A stretch of 6,157 nt of DNA from Oxalobacter sp. (lineage in GTDB: Bacteria > Pseudomonadota > Gammaproteobacteria > Burkholderiales > Burkholderiaceae_D). Positions within the stretch are counted from its first letter, which is position 1. Each line of letters begins with the position of its first letter. The position numbers and the translations under genes are program-made. The notes under the pieces are model-generated. The model did not search any database, had not been told where the DNA came from, and worked only from the letters and a program-made list of their open reading frames with translations. Of the stretch, positions 1-5,997 are shown piece after piece. The DNA lies in the NCBI GenBank assembly GCA_012512465.1, contig JAAZED010000171.1, positions 1 through 6,157 on the forward strand, in the 5' to 3' direction.

Positions 1-950
1 ATCACGGATATAACGGATGAAAAATCAAAGTGATGCGCGGCACGATACATCAGTTCGGGCTGCATGGCATCATGCTGGGGCGGATCTTTGAGGTAGACGG
101 CGTAAGTGAGGCCAGCGCCACAATGCAGTGCTGCCCGAGCTGCCAGTACCGGCGCACCGGACATGCCTGCGGCACCGCCCAGTATGGCGAGTCTGCCATA
201 CGTGCCCTTGTGGGTATCATGCCGACGCTTTCGCAGCATCACGGAAAACAGGGCAGGCTGGTTCAGCCAGCGGGAAGGCGAGGGGAAATGACTGTCGTCA
301 ACGCCCAGCCGGACATGATGGACTTCACCTGCATAGTCTTTTCCCTGGTGGGTGTACAGCCCCGGCTTGTTGCCAAGGAAGGTAATGGTGTGCGTTGCCC
401 TCACAGCAATCCCGTTTTTGCCATAAATGCTGCCGGTATCTGCATTCAGGCCGCTGGGCACATCAAGTGCGATGACAGGACAGTCTGCTGCATTGATCAT
501 TTCGGCAAGCTGAAAGCGGCTGCCATCCAGTGGTTCTTTCAGGCCAATACCAAACATGCCGTCAACAATCAGATCCCATTGCCGGGTGGGAAGTGATTTG
601 ATCGTGTCCTGAAGGGATAGTGCATCCTCCCACTTGATGGCAGTGCTGATCGCGCGTTTTCTGGCAAGACGGGATTCCTCGGCCTGGGGTTTGCGGCTGG
701 AAAGCTGTAAAACCGATACGTTTACCCGGTTTTCAGCAAGGACTATCGCCATTTCCAGCGCATCACCGCCATTATTTCCAGGGCCCGCCAGCACCAGCAC
801 ATTGGCCTTTTCATGATGGGGAGGCAAAATGCGCAAGGCCAGTTCGGCGGCTTCCCTGCCGGCACGCTGCATCAGCGTGCCAAGCGGCAGTTCGGCGAGC
901 GCCAGCGCTTCAATACCTCTTAATTCTTCAACTGTATACAGATTGCTCAT
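1..950 (-). CDS. nnr: Bifunctional NAD(P)H-hydrate epimerase / ADP-dependent NAD(P)H-hydrate dehydratase, N-terminal 316 residues (partial at left edge)
   Basis: This is a cytosolic metabolite-repair enzyme (YjeF family). The N-terminal domain epimerises damaged hydrated NAD(P)H and the C-terminal kinase-like domain dehydrates the S form using ADP. The frame is open from an ATG at 950 to base 1, giving 316 residues of the roughly 500 usual for the fused form. Visible epimerase motifs are GPGNNGGDA (56-64), DGMFGIGL (130-137) and LDVPSGLNADTG (162-173). A linker near 220-245 leads to the dehydratase start, HKGTYGRLAILGG (247-259), then AARAALHCGAGL (270-281) and QPELM (297-301). An in-frame TAA lies two codons before the ATG, so the start cannot move far upstream; the ribosome binding site is weak. 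The GNNGGDA motif has Ala where E. coli has Gly. The gene is divergent from rpsB. The C-terminal catalytic part lies outside the window. Confidence 0.93.
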   Translation of the reverse strand, partial: MSNLYTVEELRGIEALALAELPLGTLMQRAGREAAELALRILPPHHEKANVLVLAGPGNNGGDALEMAIVLAENRVNVSVLQLSSRKPQAEESRLARKRAISTAIKWEDALSLQDTIKSLPTRQWDLIVDGMFGIGLKEPLDGSRFQLAEMINAADCPVIALDVPSGLNADTGSIYGKNGIAVRATHTITFLGNKPGLYTHQGKDYAGEVHHVRLGVDDSHFPSPSRWLNQPALFSVMLRKRRHDTHKGTYGRLAILGGAAGMSGAPVLAARAALHCGAGLTYAVYLKDPPQHDAMQPELMYRAAHHFDFSSVISV

Positions 951-1060
951 GCGTCTTTAAAAGCCTGTAATCCTCAAGTTATATGAAAACATGATATGCC
1001 GGTTATGGATAGCGTTTTTTATTTTTTCTGTATTTTTTTCGGATTTTGTCTGATAAGGCT

Positions 1061-1089
1061 TTGGCGCAAAAACGGATTTCCAGTACAAT
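1061..1089 (+). promoter_or_regulatory. Predicted sigma70-type promoter of rpsB-tsf
   Basis: A -35 box TTGGCG (1061-1066, 4 of 6 to consensus) is followed by a 17-base spacer and a -10 box TACAAT (1084-1089, 5 of 6). Transcription should start near 1095-1097, giving a leader of about 115 bases before rpsB. Just upstream, T-tracts at 1015-1020, 1022-1027 and 1033-1039 make an AT-rich, possibly bent segment like those upstream of strong ribosomal promoters. The placement upstream of a ribosomal protein gene supports the call, but it rests on consensus matching only. Confidence 0.6.
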
Positions 1090-1094
1090 ACGGC

Positions 1095-1130
1095 AGTTCC
1101 GAAACTGATTTTCGGAACTATTTTTTATTT
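1095..1130 (+). terminator. Terminator-like hairpin at the 5' end of the predicted rpsB transcript (possible attenuator)
   Basis: A perfect 10-bp inverted repeat, AGTTCCGAAA (1095-1104) and TTTCGGAACT (1110-1119) with a 5-base loop, is followed by ATTTTTTATTT (1120-1130). This has the form of an intrinsic terminator, although the stem is only moderately GC-rich. No plus-strand gene lies upstream within the window, and the hairpin starts essentially at the predicted +1. Likely roles are premature termination, a 5' stem that protects the mRNA, or a DNA operator. An alternative small hairpin, CAGTT (1094-1098) with AACTG (1103-1107), would compete with the left arm. Confidence 0.55.
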
Positions 1131-1140
1131 GTTATTAAAT

Positions 1141-1211
1141 CGCGACCCCGGCCGACAAGGGTGCTCAATAGAGTTTCCGGCCGTGTTCAAGACCTAACCC
1201 TGGAGATTATT
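1141..1211 (+). promoter_or_regulatory. Structured rpsB 5' leader, candidate S2 autoregulatory element
   Basis: Two identical CGGCCG blocks (1149-1154 and 1178-1183) can pair with each other. Inside them GCTC (1163-1166) can pair with GAGT (1171-1174), closing an AATA loop. AGGGT (1158-1162), left in the internal loop, is complementary to ACCCT (1197-1201), which directly abuts the Shine-Dalgarno GGAGA (1202-1206). The order of arms gives a pseudoknot that would crowd the ribosome binding site. Repression of rpsB-tsf by S2 through the leader is established in E. coli; that this leader is the equivalent is inference from position and structure. Confidence 0.42.
1202..1206 (+). promoter_or_regulatory. 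Ribosome binding site deciding the rpsB start
   Basis: GGAGA lies five bases before the ATG at 1212. It fixes the S2 start there rather than at the upstream in-frame ATG at 996, and it sits immediately after the ACCCT arm of the possible leader pseudoknot. Confidence 0.8.
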
Positions 1212-1964
1212 ATGTCCGTTACTATGCGTGAGATGCTGGAGGCTGGTGTTCACTTCGGCCACCAGACACGATTCTGGAATCCAAAGATGGCACCGTATAT
1301 CTTTGGCCATCGCAACAAAATCCATATTGTCAACCTCGAAAAAACCATGGCGATGTACCAGGAGGCGATGAATTATATTCGTCAGCTTGCTGCCAATCGC
1401 GGCACGGTTCTGATGGTCGGCACCAAAAGACAGGCCCGCGACATTATCGCCGCAGAAGCACAGCGTGCCGGTATGCCTTATGTCGACCAGCGCTGGCTGG
1501 GCGGCATGCTGACCAACTACAAGACAATCCGCAGCTCGGTCAAGCGCCTGAAAGACATGGAAACGTCCATTGAAGACGGTTCTATTGAGAAAATGAGCAA
1601 AAAAGAAGGCCTCATGTACATGCGTGAAGTGGCCAAGCTTGAAAAAGCCATTGGCGGCATCAAGGATATGAACGGCCTGCCGGATGCACTTTTTGTTGTT
1701 GACGTGGGTTACCACAAGGGTACGGTTACCGAGGCCATCAAACTGGGGATTCCGGTTATTGGCGTGGTGGATACCAATCACTCGCCGGATGGCTTGGCCT
1801 ATGTCATTCCGGGAAATGACGACTCTTCCAAGGCGATCCAGCTGTATGCACGCGGTGTGGCAGATGCGATCCTGGAAGGAAAAGCCAGTTCGCTGCAGGA
1901 TGTGCTTGAAACCGCCAAGGGCGAAAGCAGTGATGTGGCTGCTGACGAAGGCGACAGCGAATAA
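1212..1964 (+). CDS. rpsB: 30S ribosomal protein S2
   Basis: S2 is a late-assembling protein on the back of the 30S subunit, between head and body; it binds 16S rRNA and helps recruit S1. The 250-residue product is a normal length. Family landmarks are [20 protein letters not shown] (residues 5-24), [15 protein letters not shown] (31-45), VGTKRQA (69-75), RWLGGMLTN (94-102), and the second S2 signature starting [10 protein letters not shown] with [16 protein letters not shown] after it. The C-terminal tail is acidic, as is common. The start at 1212 is chosen because homology begins there and a good GGAGA site precedes it; the open frame extends to 996, but those 72 residues overlap the promoter and look nothing like S2. 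It is first in the rpsB-tsf unit and probably controlled through its leader. Confidence 0.98.
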   Translation: MSVTMREMLEAGVHFGHQTRFWNPKMAPYIFGHRNKIHIVNLEKTMAMYQEAMNYIRQLAANRGTVLMVGTKRQARDIIAAEAQRAGMPYVDQRWLGGMLTNYKTIRSSVKRLKDMETSIEDGSIEKMSKKEGLMYMREVAKLEKAIGGIKDMNGLPDALFVVDVGYHKGTVTEAIKLGIPVIGVVDTNHSPDGLAYVIPGNDDSSKAIQLYARGVADAILEGKASSLQDVLETAKGESSDVAADEGDSE

Positions 1965-1974
1965 ATGTGAAAGC

Positions 1975-2002
1975 ACAGCTGCCTGAAAGGGCAGCTGTTT
2001 TT
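1975..2002 (+). terminator. Intrinsic terminator or attenuator between rpsB and tsf
   Basis: A 9-bp stem, ACAGCTGCC (1975-1983) with GGCAGCTGT (1990-1998), surrounds a short loop and runs into TTTTT (1998-2002). It begins 11 bases after the rpsB stop. As no clear promoter follows before tsf, partial read-through is likely, which would set tsf transcription below rpsB. Confidence 0.75.
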
Positions 2003-2019
2003 GAGAGTCAAAATAACGG

Positions 2020-2035
2020 GGATGTTTTAACATCC
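2020..2035 (+). repeat. Perfect 16-base palindrome just upstream of the tsf ribosome binding site
   Basis: GGATGTT and AACATCC flank a TT centre. As RNA it gives a 6-bp stem with a TTTA loop, ending six bases before the tsf Shine-Dalgarno. It has no T-tract, so it is not a terminator. It could be an mRNA structure tuning tsf translation or stability, or a protein-binding palindrome. Function unknown. Confidence 0.5.
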
Positions 2036-2041
2036 TGTATC

Positions 2042-2047
2042 GGGAGG
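2042..2047 (+). promoter_or_regulatory. Ribosome binding site deciding the tsf start
   Basis: GGGAGG lies five bases before the ATG at 2053. It overlaps the alternative GTG at 2047, which makes that GTG an unlikely start. Confidence 0.75.
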
Positions 2048-2052
2048 TGGAT

Positions 2053-2964
2053 ATGGCGGAGATTACCGCTGCAATGGTTGGCCAGCTGCGTGCAAAAACA
2101 GATGCACCGATGATGGAATGCAAAAAAGCGCTGGTTGAGGCTGACGGCAATATTGAAAAAGCGGAAGAAATCCTGCGTGTCAGGCTGGGTACAAAAGCAT
2201 CCAAGGCATCCGAGCGCGTGACGGCAGAAGGTGTGATTACCGCTTATGTCAACGGCAACAAGGGCGCACTGGTTGAAGTCAACTGCGAAACCGACTTTGT
2301 CACAACCAATGAGGATTTTGTCAAGCTGGCAGATACCTGCGCGAAGCTGGTGGCGGAAAACAACCCGGCGGATGTCGAGGCGTTGTCTGCACTTTCTGAT
2401 GGTGGCAAAACCGTTGAGGAAATCCGCACCGAACTGGTCGGCCGTATTGGTGAAAACATGTCGGTTCGCCGGTTTGTGCGTTATGAAACCACAGCTAAGC
2501 TGGCTTATTATCTGCACAACAAACGCATTGGCGTCATGGTTGAGTTTGATGGTGCGGATGATCAGGTCGGTCGCGATGTCGCCATGCATATTGCTGCAAT
2601 GAAGCCGGTAGCGCTTTCTTCAGACGGTGTTCCTGCCGAACTGATTGAGAGGGAGCGTTCTGTTGCACTGCAAAAGGCCAATGAAGATGCGGCCAAGGCG
2701 GAAGCAGAAGGCAAAAAACCGCAGAGCGCAGATATTTTAGCCAAGCGGATTGAGGGTTCTGTCCAGAAATACTTAAGAGAGGTATCGCTTCTGAACCAGC
2801 CTTTTGTCAAAAATGACAAGCAATCGGTTGAACAGATGTTAAAAGAAACCAATACAACGGTAAAATCGTTTACGATGTTTGTTGTTGGCGAAGGCCTGGA
2901 AAAACGAGAGGACAATTTCGCTGCTGAAGTGGCTGCCCAGGTGGCGGCAGCACAGCAAGCCTGA
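2053..2964 (+). CDS. tsf: Translation elongation factor Ts
   Basis: EF-Ts is the cytosolic nucleotide-exchange factor that releases GDP from EF-Tu. The product is 303 residues, somewhat longer than the 283 of E. coli. The N-terminal UBA-like domain carries [13 protein letters not shown] (15-27); the core has CETDFV (78-83), whose Asp81-Phe82 pair corresponds to the residues that wedge into EF-Tu. The second core half includes KRIGVMVEF (157-165) and HIAAMKP (179-185), and [11 protein letters not shown] (245-255) is strongly family-like. Residues about 208-227 form an Ala/Lys/Glu-rich stretch that explains part of the extra length. The ATG at 2053 is preferred to a GTG at 2047 because GGGAGG (2042-2047) is correctly spaced for it and the GTG overlaps that site. 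It is co-transcribed with rpsB if the terminator between them is read through. Confidence 0.97.
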   Translation: MAEITAAMVGQLRAKTDAPMMECKKALVEADGNIEKAEEILRVRLGTKASKASERVTAEGVITAYVNGNKGALVEVNCETDFVTTNEDFVKLADTCAKLVAENNPADVEALSALSDGGKTVEEIRTELVGRIGENMSVRRFVRYETTAKLAYYLHNKRIGVMVEFDGADDQVGRDVAMHIAAMKPVALSSDGVPAELIERERSVALQKANEDAAKAEAEGKKPQSADILAKRIEGSVQKYLREVSLLNQPFVKNDKQSVEQMLKETNTTVKSFTMFVVGEGLEKREDNFAAEVAAQVAAAQQA

Positions 2965-2979
2965 TTGGACTGAAAACTG

Positions 2980-3003
2980 AAACGGGCCGTAAGGCCCGTT
3001 TTT
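2980..3003 (+). terminator. Strong intrinsic terminator after tsf
   Basis: A 9-bp stem, AACGGGCC preceded by A2980, pairs with GGCCCGTT followed by T3001, around a GTAA tetraloop (2989-2992). The descending arm runs into TTTTT (2999-3003). It starts 16 bases after the tsf stop and should end most rpsB-tsf transcripts, implying that pyrH has its own promoter in 3004-3060. Confidence 0.88.
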
Positions 3004-3074
3004 GCAGCGCCAGTCATTGTTGTGAGATTGAGGTTTCATTGTTTTTATTCTGCACTTGAAAAGGGATCGGGATC

Positions 3075-3791
3075 ATGGCCACACCTGTATACAAGCGAGT
3101 TCTTCTGAAACTCTCGGGCGAAGCACTGATGGGAACAGACCAGTATGGCATCAACCGTGCCGCGATTGAACGCATGGTGGCCGATGTGGTTGAGGCCAAG
3201 GCGCTGGGTGTGGAAATGGCTATTGTGATTGGCGGCGGCAATATTTTCCGGGGCATTGCGCCGGGTGCAAAAGGCATGGACCGCGCAACGGCGGATTATA
3301 TGGGGATGCTGGCAACGGTCATGAATTCACTGGCACTGGCTGATGCCATCAAGCAGGCCGGGCTGACCCCCAGGGTGATGTCAGCGATTGGCATTGACCA
3401 GGTTGTCGAGTCTTATGTGCGGCCAAAAGCGTTGCAGTACCTGGAGGAGGGCAAGGTCGTGGTTTTTGCGGCAGGTACAGGCAACCCCTTTTTCACAACA
3501 GATACCGCTGCTGCCTTGCGCGGCGCGGAAATGGGTGCGGAGATTGTGCTCAAAGCCACCAAGGTGGATGGGGTTTATACCGCTGATCCCATGCGGGATG
3601 CCAATGCCCAGCGCTATCCCACCATCACCTTTGATGAGGCGATTGAAAAGCATCTGGAAGTCATGGATGCGGCGGCTTTTGCCTTGTGCCGTGATCAGAA
3701 GTTGCCAATCAAGATTTTCTCCATTTTGAAGCAGGGTGCCTTGAAGCGTATCCTGGAAGGGGAGGATGAGGGAACACTGGTTCATATGTGA
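3075..3791 (+). CDS. pyrH: Uridylate kinase (UMP kinase)
   Basis: PyrH phosphorylates UMP to UDP with ATP, feeding UTP/CTP synthesis and UDP-sugar precursors. It is an amino-acid-kinase-fold enzyme, hexameric in bacteria, usually activated by GTP and inhibited by UTP. The 238-residue product is close to the 241 of E. coli. Visible motifs are KLSGEAL (12-18, phosphate binding), GGGNIFRG (53-60), [11 protein letters not shown] (74-84), [13 protein letters not shown] (134-146, UMP site) and [13 protein letters not shown] (160-172, nucleotide binding). The ATG at 3075 follows AAGGGA (3061-3066) at suitable spacing. It comes after the tsf terminator and 63 bases before frr, with no clear terminator between, so pyrH and frr are likely co-transcribed. 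Confidence 0.98.
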   Translation: MATPVYKRVLLKLSGEALMGTDQYGINRAAIERMVADVVEAKALGVEMAIVIGGGNIFRGIAPGAKGMDRATADYMGMLATVMNSLALADAIKQAGLTPRVMSAIGIDQVVESYVRPKALQYLEEGKVVVFAAGTGNPFFTTDTAAALRGAEMGAEIVLKATKVDGVYTADPMRDANAQRYPTITFDEAIEKHLEVMDAAAFALCRDQKLPIKIFSILKQGALKRILEGEDEGTLVHM

Positions 3792-3854
3792 CACGGGGTC
3801 AGGTCATCAAACGCAACATACCATATAAGTAATTCGTTTTTGTAAGAGGAATGT

Positions 3855-4415
3855 ATGACTATTGCTGATGTGAAAAATAGCACAGACCAGAAAATGGGCA
3901 AAACCATTGAAAAGCTGAAGTCGGATCTTGCCAAGGTCCGGACCGGGCGTGCGCATACAGGTATTCTTGATCATATCCAGGTTGATTATTACGGTACGAT
4001 GACGCCCATCAATCAACTGGCGAATATCACATTGCTTGACGCCAGGACAATTTCTGTACAGCCCTGGGAAAAGAAGCTGAGCAGTGCCATTGAAAAAGCC
4101 ATTCGCGATTCGGACCTGGGTTTGAACCCTTCTTCGCAGGGAGAGCTTATCCGTGTGCCGACACCTGTGCTCACGGAAGAGCGCAGAAAGGAAATGGTCA
4201 AGCTTGTCAAAGGTGAGGGTGAGGATGCCAAGGTGGCCGTTCGGAGTGTCAGGCGTGAGGCCAATGAGACATTCAAAAAAATGGTCAAGGACAAAGCCTG
4301 TTCGGAAGATGATGAGCGCCGTGCTCAGGATGATGTGCAGAAGCTGACAGACCGGTATGTACAGGAAATCGACAAGCTGATCGTCGAGAAAGAAAAGGAA
4401 GTCATGACGGTCTGA
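3855..4415 (+). CDS. frr: Ribosome recycling factor
   Basis: RRF works with EF-G to split post-termination ribosomes into subunits. The 186-residue length is typical. A long helical bundle is formed by residues about 1-29 and 106-186, with a beta domain between. Family motifs include [21 protein letters not shown] (split as 27-33 and 34-47), PINQLANI (51-58), PWEKK (70-74), LGLNPSSQG (88-96), [14 protein letters not shown] (106-119), [11 protein letters not shown] (127-137) and [20 protein letters not shown] (150-169). AGAGGA (3845-3850) precedes the ATG at 3855 closely. An out-of-frame ATG at 3851 opens only five codons and is too near the binding site to be used. It follows pyrH and is 20 bases ahead of uppS, a typical order in proteobacteria. 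Confidence 0.98.
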   Translation: MTIADVKNSTDQKMGKTIEKLKSDLAKVRTGRAHTGILDHIQVDYYGTMTPINQLANITLLDARTISVQPWEKKLSSAIEKAIRDSDLGLNPSSQGELIRVPTPVLTEERRKEMVKLVKGEGEDAKVAVRSVRREANETFKKMVKDKACSEDDERRAQDDVQKLTDRYVQEIDKLIVEKEKEVMTV

Positions 4416-4435
4416 TTGATGGCCGCAAGGATGAG

Positions 4436-5175
4436 ATGTCTGAAAAATCTGTATTTCCCATTCCGGATCTATCGTCTGTTCCCCGGCATATTGCCATTAT
4501 TATGGATGGCAATGGTCGCTGGGCGAAAAAACGGTTTCTTCCCCGTGTGGCAGGGCATGTCAAAGGGGTGGAATCTGTCAGGAAGATGGTGGAGGCCTGT
4601 GTCAAGCGCCAGATCGCGTTTCTGACCGTATTTGCATTTAGCTCTGAAAACTGGCGAAGGCCTGTAGAAGAGGTTTCTTTTCTGATGGAGCTTTTTGTTA
4701 CCTCGCTGGAAAGAGAAGCCCTTAATCTTCATGCCAATAATATTCGCCTGAAGGTGGTGGGTGATTTGAGTGGTTTGAATGAAAAACTTCAGGCTACGAT
4801 TCTTCGGGCTGAACAGAAAACGGAAAACAACACCAGCCTGACCCTGACCGTCTGTGCCAATTATGGCGGGCAGTGGGACATCATGCAGGCCATGAAAAAA
4901 CTGATGGATGCGCATTCTGGTCAGAGTACCTTTACCCCGGAACAGTTAAGACCATATTTGTCCATGGCTTATGCGCCTGATCCGGATCTCTTTATCCGTA
5001 CGGGTGGCGAGCAAAGGATATCCAATTTTTATTATGGCAGCTGGCATATACCGAGTTGTATTTTACAGAAGCATTCTGGCCTGATTTTGGTGAGGATGCG
5101 CTGGATGCCGCTATTCGTTCTTTCCAGACACGGGAAAGGCGGTTTGGCCGTACCAGCGAACAATTGACAGCATAA
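4436..5175 (+). CDS. uppS: Undecaprenyl diphosphate synthase (cis-prenyltransferase), frameshifted as sequenced
   Basis: UppS adds eight isopentenyl units to farnesyl diphosphate to make C55 undecaprenyl diphosphate, precursor of the lipid carrier for peptidoglycan and other envelope glycans; it is cytosolic or membrane-associated and dimeric. Residues 1-198 match well: [15 protein letters not shown] (18-32, with the catalytic/metal-binding Asp24), [11 protein letters not shown] (67-77), NYGGQWDI (143-150) and [14 protein letters not shown] (185-198). After Phe198 the frame is lost; the literal frame ends at 5167 with 45 unrelated residues. Reading one base back from 5029 continues [20 protein letters not shown] and [12 protein letters not shown] to a TAA at 5173-5175, giving a normal 246 residues. 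That tail contains the Glu equivalent to E. coli Glu213, a metal ligand. The start follows AAGGA (4427-4431), 20 bases after frr. A sequence error is the likeliest cause, since the gene is essential in studied bacteria. Confidence 0.93.
5026..5030 (+). other. Frameshift site in uppS (five-T run where six are expected)
   Basis: The reading is ATA TCC AAT TTT TAT TAT, translating as ISNFYY, where the family has ISNFLLWQ. Inserting one T, or slipping back one base at TTT (5027-5029), gives TTT TTA TTA TGG and restores the family sequence to its stop at 5173-5175. Homopolymer runs are classic places for base-call deletions. Confidence 0.93.
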
Positions 5176-5178
5176 CTC

Positions 5179-5997
5179 ATGTTAAAAACGCGACTATTGA
5201 CGGCTTTATGTCTGGCAATCGTATTGCTGGTTGTGCTGCTGTCCGGGTCCTACACAGCATTTGCCGTTCTGATGATTGTCTTTTTTGCCGGCGCGTCATG
5301 GGAAATGTTTTGTCTCTTTGACAACCGGTATCCGATTCCCTATGCAATAGCCAGCACGCTTTTTTTTGCGGTTTTTATCTGCCTTGCCAGCGAGACCATT
5401 TATATCGGACTGGCTTTTTTCTCTGTTGTGGCCTGGTTTTTTTGCCTGGCGCCTTCCATGGCTTTTCCGCTTCCGATAAAGCACAGTTTGGGTGACCGGT
5501 TTTTTGAGTTGCTTTATTCAATCAGCATATTCAGCAGTTTTCTGGCGTTTCTCTACCTGTACAAACGCTCTCTCGTCCTGCTTTTGTCGGCGCTTATCCT
5601 GGTCAATATTGCAGATATTGGTGCCTACTTTGCCGGGCGGACATTTGGCCGGCACAAACTGGCACCTTCCATTTCGCCAGGCAAGACCTGGGAAGGCGTA
5701 GCCGGCGGGTTTCTCGCTGTTATACTGGCAGCTGTTGCCGTGGTTTTTATTCCAGGCATGGAAAATTGCATCACGGTCAGGGTATACCGGGCTTATGGCT
5801 GGGTTGCCATGGTTTTTGTCGTGGCGATCCTTGTCGGGATGAGTGTGCTGGGGGATTTGCTGGAATCCAGGCTGAAGCGCCGCCGCGAATTCAAGGACAG
5901 CAGCAATCTGCTACCCGGGCATGGCGGTGTTCTGGACCGGACTGACTCACTGATTCCGGTTCTGCCCCTGACAGTGCTGATACATATGTGGACATAA
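5179..5997 (+). CDS. cdsA: Phosphatidate cytidylyltransferase (CDP-diacylglycerol synthase)
   Basis: CdsA is an inner-membrane enzyme that makes CDP-diacylglycerol from phosphatidic acid and CTP, the branch point for bacterial phospholipids. The 272-residue protein is very hydrophobic, with about eight or nine likely membrane segments (roughly 7-22, 25-40, 53-72, 75-95, 110-127, 131-152, 173-192, 205-227 and 257-269). Family motifs are [20 protein letters not shown] (144-163), SPGKTWEG (166-173) and the C-terminal signature S230-x-x-K233-R234-x4-K239-D240 continuing to H248-G249-G250 and D253-R254-x-D256, which is complete. No Shine-Dalgarno precedes the ATG at 5179. The restored-frame uppS stop ends only three bases before it, so translation is probably coupled to uppS. 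The start MLKTR is usual for the family. The C-terminus is short but within the normal range. Confidence 0.96.
   Translation: MLKTRLLTALCLAIVLLVVLLSGSYTAFAVLMIVFFAGASWEMFCLFDNRYPIPYAIASTLFFAVFICLASETIYIGLAFFSVVAWFFCLAPSMAFPLPIKHSLGDRFFELLYSISIFSSFLAFLYLYKRSLVLLLSALILVNIADIGAYFAGRTFGRHKLAPSISPGKTWEGVAGGFLAVILAAVAVVFIPGMENCITVRVYRAYGWVAMVFVVAILVGMSVLGDLLESRLKRRREFKDSSNLLPGHGGVLDRTDSLIPVLPLTVLIHMWT

Noticed and set aside
30..596. Plus-strand open frame of 188 codons at the left end
   Set aside because: It is antisense to nnr, whose epimerase and dehydratase motifs are clear on the minus strand.
951..1000. nnr promoter on the minus strand with TATAAC-like -10
   Set aside because: No acceptable -35 box lies at the right distance, so it is no better than chance in this AT-rich stretch.
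996..1211. In-frame upstream extension of rpsB by 72 residues from an ATG at 996
   Set aside because: It overlaps the promoter and hairpin, has no ribosome binding site or S2 similarity, and the ATG at 1212 has a good GGAGA site and starts at the family N-terminus.
2001..2030. Possible tsf promoter: TTGAGA (2001-2006) with TTTTAA (2025-2030)
   Set aside because: The -35 is good, but the -10 matches only 3 of 6 bases and the -35 overlaps the terminator T-tract.
1194..2204. Long minus-strand open frame of 336 codons opposite rpsB
   Set aside because: It is antisense to a certain S2 gene, runs through the intergenic terminator region, and shows no recognisable family features; it follows from the codon pattern of rpsB.
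3004..3060. Promoter for pyrH
   Set aside because: One is expected after the strong tsf terminator, but the best boxes (TTGTGA at 3020-3025, TATTCT at 3046-3051) are 20 bases apart, and TTGTTG (3017-3022) has no good -10 partner. I could not pick one.
3801..3829. Promoter for frr with -10 TATAAG (3824-3829)
   Set aside because: The -10 is close to consensus, but the -35 position (AGGTCA) matches only 3 of 6 bases and is not needed if pyrH and frr are co-transcribed.
3809..3839. Weak hairpin AAACG/CGTTT before a T-run between pyrH and frr, as a terminator
   Set aside because: The stem is five pairs with a loop of about 21 bases, too weak for an intrinsic terminator.
3851..3868. Five-codon out-of-frame mini-ORF overlapping the frr start
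   Set aside because: Its ATG directly abuts the Shine-Dalgarno, so it is too close to be used.
4436..5167. Taking the literal 243-residue uppS frame as a genuine variant C-terminus
   Set aside because: The last 45 residues have no family similarity, while the adjacent frame encodes the full expected tail, including conserved WPDF and RERRFG segments.
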